DNA from: an uncultured Clostridia bacterium
Lineage (GTDB): Bacteria > Bacillota > Clostridia > Peptostreptococcales > Anaerovoracaceae
DNA: 10,776 bases
Assembly: GCA_934277495.1 (NCBI GenBank)
Contig: CAKQUI010000080.1
Location: 1-10,776 of the forward strand
Reading direction: 5' to 3'
Below the pieces are notes generated by a model that was not told the DNA's origin, made no database searches, and worked only from the letters and a program-made list of their open reading frames with translations. This document shows positions 1-4,995 of this stretch, piece by piece (positions within the stretch are counted from its first letter, which is position 1; each line of letters opens with the position of its first letter). A program made the translations under genes and the position numbers.

Positions 1-36
1 GCGTACAGGACAGGTGAACTCAAGGAAAGAGTATAA
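1..36 (+). CDS. Possible 3' end of an unidentified plus-strand gene
   Basis: Frame 1 is open from the window edge to TAA at 34-36 and encodes a helix-like tail, AYRTGELKERV. Frame 2 is also open, to a TAA at 41-43 (RTGQVNSRKEYKT), so the frame is uncertain. Frame 3 stops at once. A strong plus-strand terminator about 25 bases downstream supports a gene ending here. Too little is visible to name a product. Confidence 0.3.
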   Translation, partial: AYRTGELKERV

Positions 37-62
37 AACTTAACAGAAAGTACGATAAGCAG

Positions 63-102
63 TCTGCCGGATATGATGACAATACCGGCAGATTTTGTTT
101 TT
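63..102 (+). terminator. Rho-independent terminator, plus strand
   Basis: A perfect 8-bp stem (TCTGCCGG 63-70 with CCGGCAGA 85-92) and a 14-nt loop are followed by a T-rich tract (TTTTGTTTTT, 93-102). The tract is T-rich only on the plus strand, so this should end transcription of the gene entering from the left edge. Confidence 0.85.
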
Positions 103-110
103 AAAAAACA

Positions 111-156
111 GTAAAGAAAAAGAGACACGCCGGACAATGGTACCGGGGTGTCTCTT
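111..156 (-). terminator. Rho-independent terminator of the deoD-metal regulator unit
   Basis: AAGAGACAC (120-128) pairs with GTGTCTCTT (148-156), 9 bp. After one G/G mismatch the stem continues CCGG/CCGG (130-133 with 143-146) around a 9-nt loop. Read on the minus strand the hairpin is followed by TTTTCTTT. It starts 23 bases beyond the regulator stop codon. It sits back to back with the plus-strand terminator at 63-102, insulating two convergent units. Confidence 0.85.
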
Positions 157-179
157 ATCGTCATGTAAAGATTTTCAAA

Positions 180-563
180 TCATTTCTTTTCTTTGATGTG
201 GTCGAGATGCTTTTTAAGGCATTCGAATGTTTCCTGGCTGAGATGATGCTCTATCTTGCATGCGTCTTCCACTGCTACATCTTCAGAAACGCCAAGAAGT
301 CTGAACATTTCACTCAGAACAGTATGGCGTTCGTACATTTTTGATGCGATGGCAGAGCCTTCTTCGGTGAGGAATATATGACCGTCTTCGTTCCTGGTGA
401 TATATCCGTTTGCCTCCAGCTGCTTCATCGCAACGCTTACGCTCGGTTTGGAAAATCCGAGGTAGTTCACTATATCTATCGATCTGACGTTGCCTTTCTG
501 CTTGTGAAGGATAAGTACAGCTTCAAGATAATTTTCTGCTGATTCAAGTATTTTCAAATTCAT
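180..563 (-). CDS. DtxR/MntR-family metal-dependent transcriptional regulator
   Basis: Small cytoplasmic metal-sensing repressor of 127 aa. It has an N-terminal winged helix-turn-helix (about residues 8-70, with the recognition-helix stretch FSKPSVSVAMKQLE) followed by a helical metal-binding and dimerization part ending in IEHHLSQETF. There is no C-terminal SH3-like domain, so the length matches MntR rather than DtxR/IdeR. Likely metal ligands are E14, H80, C102, E105 and H106. The Cys is as in iron-sensing DtxR; B. subtilis MntR has Glu there. Position 11 is Asn, where MntR has Asp and DtxR has Met. Metal specificity (Mn or Fe) is therefore open. The gene follows deoD by 11 bases and ends in the terminator at 111-156, so the two are probably cotranscribed. 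Start: the GGGAGGT directly abuts this ATG. The TTG two codons later (555-557) has ideal spacing and may be the true start, giving 125 aa. Confidence 0.88.
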   Translation of the reverse strand: MNLKILESAENYLEAVLILHKQKGNVRSIDIVNYLGFSKPSVSVAMKQLEANGYITRNEDGHIFLTEEGSAIASKMYERHTVLSEMFRLLGVSEDVAVEDACKIEHHLSQETFECLKKHLDHIKEKK

Positions 564-570
564 ACCTCCC
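564..570 (-). promoter_or_regulatory. Shine-Dalgarno of the metal regulator, too close to the ATG
   Basis: On the minus strand GGGAGGT touches the ATG at 561-563, leaving 1 base after the GGAGG core. The TTG at 555-557 is in frame and lies 7 bases from the core, a normal spacing. A protein starting MKILESAENYLEA resembles how clostridial members of this family usually begin. This site therefore argues for the TTG start. Confidence 0.6.
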
Positions 571-574
571 TGAT

Positions 575-1282
575 CTATCTTACTGCAAGTTCCAGAGCAA
601 GAGTCATCATATCGGTGAATGATGTCTGCCGTTCTTCGGCTGTTGCTTTTTCACCTGTTACAAAATTGTCGCTTATAGTCATGATCGCCAGTGCATTGAC
701 TTTGTTGAATGCGGCGTTCATATAAAGTGCAGCGGCTTCCATCTCTACTGCCAGCACGTTCATAGACGCCCATTTCTTCCACCAGTCTTCTTTCTGTTCG
801 TAGAAAACGTCGCATGATACGATGTTGCCTGCCTTGAACGGTATGTCTTTAGCTTTTGAGGCTTCATTTAACTTCATCAGCAGTTCATAGCTGGCACATG
901 GTGAATAATTGCCCGGCACATCGAATGTGTGGACATAGTTCGAATCAGTGGACGCCGCAACGCCGGCAACGATGTCCCTGATTTTGATATCTTCATGGAA
1001 AGAACCTGCAGTTCCTATCCTGATAAGATTCTGTACGTTGTATTCTGTGATAAGCTCCCATGAATATATACCCATGGAAGGCATACCCATACCTGTTCCT
1101 TGTACTGAAACAGGGACTCCCTTGTATGTTCCTGTATATCCGAACATACCTCTGATTTTGTTATAGCATCTTGGGTTTTCAAGGAAATTCTCAGCAATGA
1201 AACGTGCTCGCAGCGGATCTCCCGGCAGAAGGACTGTTTCAGCGATATCTCCTGTTGATGCAGCATTTATATGTGTACTCAT
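575..1282 (-). CDS. deoD: Purine nucleoside phosphorylase, DeoD type
   Basis: Cytosolic enzyme that cleaves purine (deoxy)ribonucleosides with phosphate to the free base and (deoxy)ribose-1-phosphate, for purine salvage and nucleoside catabolism. At 235 aa it has the normal length of the hexameric bacterial PNP family. Family motifs are present: H4, the phosphate-binding LPGDPLRA (G21, R25), R44, the GTGMGMPSMGIYSWEL block (63-77), RIGTAGS with R88, and the nucleoside-binding VEMEAAALY (E180, M181, E182). The catalytic pair, D205 in ISDN and R218 in EERQTSF, is also intact. An AGAAAGG ribosome binding site lies 6 bases before the ATG, and an extended -10 promoter about 37 bases upstream suggests its own transcription start. 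No other deo-operon gene (deoB, deoC) is in the window; the next gene downstream is the metal regulator. Confidence 0.95.
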   Translation of the reverse strand: MSTHINAASTGDIAETVLLPGDPLRARFIAENFLENPRCYNKIRGMFGYTGTYKGVPVSVQGTGMGMPSMGIYSWELITEYNVQNLIRIGTAGSFHEDIKIRDIVAGVAASTDSNYVHTFDVPGNYSPCASYELLMKLNEASKAKDIPFKAGNIVSCDVFYEQKEDWWKKWASMNVLAVEMEAAALYMNAAFNKVNALAIMTISDNFVTGEKATAEERQTSFTDMMTLALELAVR

Positions 1283-1319
1283 AACAAACCTTTCTTAAAA
1301 TATTTTGTTTATTTATAAC

Positions 1320-1348
1320 AGTATAACACAGTTGCAGATTTATTAAAA
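1320..1348 (-). promoter_or_regulatory. Candidate extended -10 promoter for deoD
   Basis: On the minus strand TATACT (1320-1325) is preceded by TG one base away (1327-1328), an extended -10. The -35 region at 1343-1348, 17 bases upstream, is weak (TTTTAA). The gap between the S66 gene and deoD (1283-1398) is AT-rich and has no convincing terminator, so read-through from the peptidase gene is also possible. Confidence 0.5.
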
Positions 1349-1398
1349 TGATTAAATAATATTAATGATACAGCCGTGGATCTGCAGCGAGACTGCTG

Positions 1399-2361
1399 TT
1401 ACAGTATGTCAAGAATGACTGATGGGCTGCTGACACCGGCGTCCATGGCGATACGGCATCCCAGTGGCAGTGTGCTCTGGGGGTATGCGTGACCTGCTCT
1501 GAAGTTCGATATGACAGGCTTGCCCCAGGGCAGGACGACTTCTTTTATTATCTCACCAAGCTCCAGTGTCGATGATGCTATCACGGTGCCCGGCGGCACA
1601 GTGTCATGATCAGGTTCTTCACATTCGCTGAATATGCCCAGTATCACGCCTGCACAGTCCCGGAATTTTCCTGCCAGTGAAAGTGCTGTCAGGGATCTGT
1701 CCAGCTTATAAGGTCTTTCTCCCACGTCTTCTATGAAAAGTATCCTGTCTCTTGTATCCACTTCATAAGGGGAGCCAAGGGTGGCTGCCAGCAGGGAAAG
1801 GTTGCCTCCGGTTAGTATGCCTTCAGCGGTGCCTTTGTTCATGATACAGATCTCTTCACCTGGTGGATCGGCAAGCTGTCTGATACCGGCAGGATCGAAA
1901 AGAGCTGTTTTAAGAGATGACAATGTGAAATCATCGAGTTTCGTATAGTCTGTGTTGGGCATGGGACCATGAAAGGTGACGAATCTGCAAAATTTGCTGA
2001 TGGCTGTGTGCAGGGCAGTGATATCACTGTATCCGGTGAAAACCTTGCAGTTGTTTCTGATATTAGTAAAGTCGATGAGAGGAAGGAGCCTTGTGGCGCC
2101 GAAGCCTCCCCGGAGACAGAATATGCCCTTTATGTCTTTGTCGCTGAAAGCTCTGTTGATATCATCAGCACGCAGAGCGTCGCTTCCTGCCATATAGCCG
2201 TGATGCATATAGCAGCTGTCCATTACAACAGCTCTGAGTCCAAGGAACTCTATCGATCTTACAGCAGCTTTTAGATTTTTTTCAGGGACAGGCGACGATG
2301 GAGCTGTAAGGGCGACTTTGTCGCCTTCTCTGAGTTTTTCAGGATATCTGAGAGAATACAT
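1399..2361 (-). CDS. S66-family LD-carboxypeptidase (muramoyltetrapeptide carboxypeptidase-like)
   Basis: Serine peptidase of the LdcA / MccF family (S66), 320 aa, the usual family length. LdcA members remove the terminal D-Ala from L,D-linked muropeptide tetrapeptides in peptidoglycan recycling; MccF members cleave microcin C-type amide bonds. The catalytic triad is visible: the nucleophile Ser112 in GYSDITALH, Glu211 in LFIEDVGERPY and His291 in RAGH. The family's N-terminal GDKVALTAPSSP and LRGGFGATRLLP blocks are present. No signal peptide or membrane segment is seen, so it should be cytoplasmic. Start: GGAGG lies 7 bases before the ATG. The terminator at 2392-2422 ends only 30 bases upstream of this start, and no clear promoter lies between, so expression may depend on read-through from rpsT. 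The choice between LdcA and MccF function cannot be made by eye; a housekeeping recycling role is more likely. Confidence 0.9.
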   Translation of the reverse strand: MYSLRYPEKLREGDKVALTAPSSPVPEKNLKAAVRSIEFLGLRAVVMDSCYMHHGYMAGSDALRADDINRAFSDKDIKGIFCLRGGFGATRLLPLIDFTNIRNNCKVFTGYSDITALHTAISKFCRFVTFHGPMPNTDYTKLDDFTLSSLKTALFDPAGIRQLADPPGEEICIMNKGTAEGILTGGNLSLLAATLGSPYEVDTRDRILFIEDVGERPYKLDRSLTALSLAGKFRDCAGVILGIFSECEEPDHDTVPPGTVIASSTLELGEIIKEVVLPWGKPVISNFRAGHAYPQSTLPLGCRIAMDAGVSSPSVILDIL

Positions 2362-2391
2362 TTGATACCTCCGTAAAATGATTCATAATAC

Positions 2392-2422
2392 AAAAAAAGA
2401 TGGGAGACACATCCATCTTTTT
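2392..2422 (-). terminator. Terminator between rpsT and the S66 peptidase gene
   Basis: On the minus strand a 10-bp stem AAAAAGATGG (2413-2422) / CCATCTTTTT (2394-2403) with a 9-nt loop runs into seven T residues. It should end the rpsT transcript. It also lies only 30 bases before the S66 peptidase start, where an attenuator would sit. Confidence 0.85.
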
Positions 2423-2430
2423 CTTTTGTG

Positions 2431-2517
2431 AACGATATGTTGTTCGTTTTCCGTAAACCGCAGGGAACCACTCCTGCGATTCAGTGCATTTAACTTATGC
2501 ACGGGTGGGGACGGGTG
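2431..2517 (-). other. Structured rpsT 3' UTR: C-rich direct repeat and three hairpins
   Basis: Reading from rpsT on the minus strand: a direct repeat CACCCGT (2511-2517 and 2501-2507); a 6-bp hairpin GTGCAT/ATGCAC (2484-2489 with 2497-2502, loop 7); a 6-bp hairpin CGCAGG/CCTGCG (2459-2464 with 2473-2478, loop 8); and a 5-bp hairpin AACGA/TCGTT (2431-2435 with 2444-2448). The terminator follows. No ORF with a ribosome binding site is evident here. It could be an ordinary structured 3' UTR, a 3'-derived small RNA, or a leader acting on the S66 gene. Confidence 0.45.
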
Positions 2518-2521
2518 AGAA

Positions 2522-2788
2522 TTAGGCGTTAGCCTTGTTGAATCTCTTGTATAATCTTGATACTTTTCTTGCAGCAGCGTTCTTGTGGATAGTGTTCTTA
2601 GCAGCAGCCTGCATCAGCTTCTTCTCTGCAAGTACCAGCTTTTCCTTTGCTGTTGCCATGTCGCCTGCTTCGATAGCTGCATCAAAAGCCTTCAGAACAG
2701 TCTTGATATGACCCTTGATACGTCTGTTTCTTGCAGTCTTCTTGTCGATTACACGGATTCTTTTCTTTGCGGATTTAATGTTTGCCAT
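2522..2788 (-). CDS. rpsT: 30S ribosomal protein S20
   Basis: Small basic ribosomal protein that binds 16S rRNA early in 30S assembly. From the start MANIKSAKKRIRV it is 88 aa, the usual length. It shows the family pattern of a Lys/Arg-rich N-terminal helix (KSAKKRIRVIDKKTARNRRIKGHIKT), a central helical part, and the C-terminal NTIHKNAAARKVSRLYKRFN motif. The frame is open further upstream, but the extra 20 residues are unlike S20. The ATG at 2786-2788 has a GTGGGG-type ribosome binding site 7 bases upstream. A strong promoter (2837-2865) lies about 50 bases upstream. rpsT divergent from gpr is the conserved Firmicute arrangement. Very confident. Confidence 0.97.
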   Translation of the reverse strand: MANIKSAKKRIRVIDKKTARNRRIKGHIKTVLKAFDAAIEAGDMATAKEKLVLAEKKLMQAAAKNTIHKNAAARKVSRLYKRFNKANA

Positions 2789-2836
2789 TGTTTTACCCCA
2801 CTTTCTTTTATTGATATAGCTAAATTCGCAACAATA

Positions 2837-2865
2837 AGTATATACCACCGGTGTCCTGTTTTCAA
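2837..2865 (-). promoter_or_regulatory. Sigma-A promoter of rpsT
   Basis: On the minus strand TTGAAA (2860-2865), exactly 17 bases, then TATACT (2837-2842). This is close to consensus and well placed for a 40-50 nt rpsT leader. It occupies the divergent region shared with gpr. Confidence 0.8.
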
Positions 2866-2920
2866 GGGTTTCCGGGAATAAATGTGATAAAAACTGTAAA
2901 AATTAATATAAAAGAACGAA

Positions 2921-2937
2921 AAGAGGTGCCTATATTG
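2921..2937 (+). promoter_or_regulatory. Ribosome binding site and TTG start of gpr
   Basis: AAGAGGTG (2921-2928) lies 6 bases before an in-frame TTG (2935-2937). It decides the start of gpr: the upstream in-frame ATG at 2851 has no such site, would start between the rpsT promoter elements, and would add 28 residues unlike GPR. Confidence 0.75.
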
Positions 2938-3819
2938 GAATACAGGACAGACCTTGCTGTCGAAAGCAGGCAGCAGATCACAGACGGTACAGGTGGAGCA
3001 GAGCCTGACGGTATAGTGACGCAGCACTCGTCATATTACGGCGGCGTCGATGTGACATGCATAGATATAACAAATGAAAAGGGGGCAGCGCTTATGAACA
3101 AACCCTGCGGCAGATATGTCACCATCGAAGCCGATGGTATCATAGACGGAAATGATGACATGAAGCCTTATCTCGAACATGCGCTGGCAGAGGAGCTTGG
3201 CAGGATGGTGAAGTTCCACAGCAGACTCAGGGTCCTTGTGGCAGGGCTTGGCAACAGGATGGTAACGCCGGATTCACTGGGGCCGCTGACAGTCTCGAAG
3301 ATAAAGGCGACACGTCATCTTTTCATAATGTTCGAGGCTGACAGCGACGATGAGATGTCATGTGTGAGCTGCATAGAACCGGGAGTTACAGGAGTCACAG
3401 GCATGGAGACTGCAGATATAGTGAGGAAAGCATCTGAACTGGTACAGCCTGATGTCATCATCGTAGTGGATTCTCTTGCAGCAAGGAACATTGGCCGGAT
3501 GAGCACGACGATACAGATAACTGATACAGGCATATCGCCGGGCGGCGGCATGGGTAACAAGCGGACCGGCATAAACAGCGGGACGACAGGTGCGAAAGTC
3601 ATAGCGATAGGTGTCCCCACTGTGATAGATGCATCGACCATAATACTGGACGCAGTTGGCGGAGCTGATGGTTACGATGAAAAAACAGTCAGCCGTATCA
3701 GAGAAAGCGACAGTCAGATGATAGTGACGTCTACAGATATAGATATGATAATAAAGGAATTTTCGGATATAATCGCAGGAGGTATAAATAAAACACTTCA
3801 TCCCGGCATATATTCATAA
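2935..3819 (+). CDS. gpr: Germination protease GPR (spore protease, A25 family)
   Basis: Forespore endopeptidase that degrades the small acid-soluble spore proteins (SASP) on germination. It is made as an inactive zymogen during sporulation. The product from TTG is 294 aa. Family landmarks are YRTDLAVES at the N-terminus, VAGLGNRMVTPDSLGP (D113), CIEPGVTGVTGMETADI, VVDSLAAR (D179), TTIQITDTGISPGGGMGNKR, AIGVPTVIDAST and the C-terminal NKTLHPG. D113 and D179 match the two aspartates proposed as catalytic in Bacillus GPR. With this start only three residues precede RTDLAVE, so the propeptide is far shorter than the roughly 15 residues removed in Bacillus megaterium. spoIIP follows 23 bases downstream, as in Bacillus. 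A sigma-G promoter is expected; only a weak candidate (GAATA near 2876, AT-rich -10 near 2898) is visible. Confidence 0.95.
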   Translation: MEYRTDLAVESRQQITDGTGGAEPDGIVTQHSSYYGGVDVTCIDITNEKGAALMNKPCGRYVTIEADGIIDGNDDMKPYLEHALAEELGRMVKFHSRLRVLVAGLGNRMVTPDSLGPLTVSKIKATRHLFIMFEADSDDEMSCVSCIEPGVTGVTGMETADIVRKASELVQPDVIIVVDSLAARNIGRMSTTIQITDTGISPGGGMGNKRTGINSGTTGAKVIAIGVPTVIDASTIILDAVGGADGYDEKTVSRIRESDSQMIVTSTDIDMIIKEFSDIIAGGINKTLHPGIYS

Positions 3820-3842
3820 GAGTGAATAAACGGAGGACAAGG

Positions 3843-4790
3843 ATGAGGGATAGAAAAGATATAAAAAAGATACTTGCCGCAGGCGCCGTGATAGTCTTTC
3901 TCTGCTCTACTGTGTTTTTTTCCACAGGCAGCAGAGCAGAAGCTGTGACGGAGGCAGATATATCGGAGGAATCTCTGGGGGAGATGTGTATAAAACAGGT
4001 CATGCCGGTTTCAGATCCCGATGACGAAAATAAAAAAGACGATAAAGACGGTGGCAAAGAAACTGTCATCGCTAAAAAAGGCGAAAACATCGCAGACAAA
4101 CATGAAAGCAGTGATGAAAAGAAAAGCACGAAAGATGAAAGCGGGAAATCAGAAAAAGACAAGAACCGCAAGGTGAAGGTCTCAGACAAGCCGCTGGTGA
4201 TAATCTATCATACCCACAGCAGCGAATCCTATATGCCGTACAAGGAGAGCAATTATCATCGTGAGAAGGAGAAAGGCACTGTCAGAGATGTTGGCAGTGT
4301 GATGAAAAAAGAACTTGAAAGCAGAGGGATAAAAGTAATACATGACAAGACACTGCACGACAGACCTTCATACAACGACTCCTACAACAGATCCCTTGAG
4401 ACCATAACTGTGCTTCGTAAAAAGTATCCTACGGCGGATTATATAATAGATCTGCACAGAGATGCAGCTCCGGCAAGTGCATCAGAAGGCAAGTATATAA
4501 AAATAAACGGCAGACGTGTTGCAAAATTCAGCCTTGTTGTGGGACAGCAGAACGAAAACTACGTCGAACTCTACAGCTATGCGAAAAAAATAAGTGAGAA
4601 AGCAGGCAGTACGCACAGCGGGTTCGGCGGTGCGATAATAGAGCGGAATTACAAGTACAATGAGTATGTCAGCAACAGGAGCCTGCTTCTGGAAATAGGC
4701 AACAACAAAAATACCATAGAAGAAGCAAGACTGTGCGGCAAACATTTTGCAGGAGTGCTGGCGTCGGTCATAGAGGCCGAGAAAAAATAA
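3843..4790 (+). CDS. spoIIP: Stage II sporulation protein P (SpoIIP), peptidoglycan amidase/endopeptidase
   Basis: Membrane-anchored peptidoglycan hydrolase of the SpoIID-SpoIIM-SpoIIP (DMP) complex that drives forespore engulfment. From the ATG at 3843 the product is 315 aa: a short basic N-terminus, one membrane or signal-anchor segment (about residues 9-27), a hydrophilic linker very rich in Lys, Asp, Glu and Ser (about 57-113), and the SpoIIP catalytic domain (about 117-310). Likely zinc and catalytic residues are H123/H125 and E128 in IYHTHSSESYMP, H205 in DLHRDAAP, and E284 in LLLEIGN. It is shorter than B. subtilis SpoIIP (about 400 aa) because the N-terminal part is reduced. Start choice: GGAGG (3832-3836) lies 6 bases before this ATG; the in-frame GTG at 3822 lies upstream of that site and is less likely. 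It is cotranscribed with gpr, with no terminator between. Confidence 0.94.
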   Translation: MRDRKDIKKILAAGAVIVFLCSTVFFSTGSRAEAVTEADISEESLGEMCIKQVMPVSDPDDENKKDDKDGGKETVIAKKGENIADKHESSDEKKSTKDESGKSEKDKNRKVKVSDKPLVIIYHTHSSESYMPYKESNYHREKEKGTVRDVGSVMKKELESRGIKVIHDKTLHDRPSYNDSYNRSLETITVLRKKYPTADYIIDLHRDAAPASASEGKYIKINGRRVAKFSLVVGQQNENYVELYSYAKKISEKAGSTHSGFGGAIIERNYKYNEYVSNRSLLLEIGNNKNTIEEARLCGKHFAGVLASVIEAEKK

Positions 4791-4809
4791 AATGAAAGGA
4801 TAAAGAATA

Positions 4810-4962
4810 TTGAAAAAGACACTGATAGAATGTCTGGTGATATGCCTTGTTTTTTTCACAGGGACTGCGATACTGCTGACACTCGACAGCATATGTCAGG
4901 AAACGACAGGATCAGGAGGAATTTTAGTTTTCGATATTGATAAAGACAGCGATTTCAAGTAA
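4810..4962 (+). CDS. Small single-pass membrane protein between spoIIP and lepA (YqxA position)
   Basis: A 50-residue ORF with a TTG start. The N-terminus is short and basic (MKKTLIE), a hydrophobic segment spans about residues 5-25 (three Cys in all, at 8, 12 and 29), and a soluble tail ends in acidic FDIDKDSDFK. This predicts one membrane pass or an uncleaved signal anchor. A GAAAGGA ribosome binding site lies about 9 bases upstream, and the ORF starts 19 bases after the spoIIP stop, as expected for an operon gene. In B. subtilis the gene between spoIIP and lepA is yqxA, a small membrane protein of unknown function roughly twice as long. The position matches but I cannot claim homology. No function can be given; a link to the mother-cell or forespore membrane during sporulation is only inferred from context. 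Confidence 0.6.
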   Translation: MKKTLIECLVICLVFFTGTAILLTLDSICQETTGSGGILVFDIDKDSDFK

Positions 4963-4965
4963 AAT
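4937..4965 (+). promoter_or_regulatory. Candidate sigma-A promoter for lepA-hemW-glpK
   Basis: TTGATA (4937-4942), a 17-base spacer and TAAAAT (4960-4965). It lies inside the last codons of the small ORF, and the -10 overlaps that ORF's TAA stop. It would give lepA a leader of about 25 nt and separate housekeeping genes from the sporulation genes upstream. Confidence 0.65.
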
Positions 4966-4995
4966 ATACTAAGTATGAAAAAATGAGAGGCAGAA

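Noticed and set aside
1969..2274. Plus-strand ORFs of 101 and 73 codons inside the S66 peptidase gene
   Set aside because: Antisense shadows of a gene with an intact catalytic triad; no ribosome binding site or family pattern.
2440..2480. T-box-like stretch AGGAGTGGTTCCCTGCGG upstream of the S66 gene
   Set aside because: It only partly resembles the T-box AGGGTGGNACCGCG. The space back to rpsT is too short for a full T-box leader, no specifier stem is seen, and it does not compete with the downstream terminator stem.
2501..2517. G-rich plus-strand tract as a G-quadruplex
   Set aside because: Only three separate runs of three or more G are present, fewer than the four needed.
3358..4189. Minus-strand ORFs antisense to gpr and spoIIP
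   Set aside because: Low-complexity Ser/Phe or Cys/Tyr/His-rich translations, typical shadows of coding DNA on the other strand, without a start signal.
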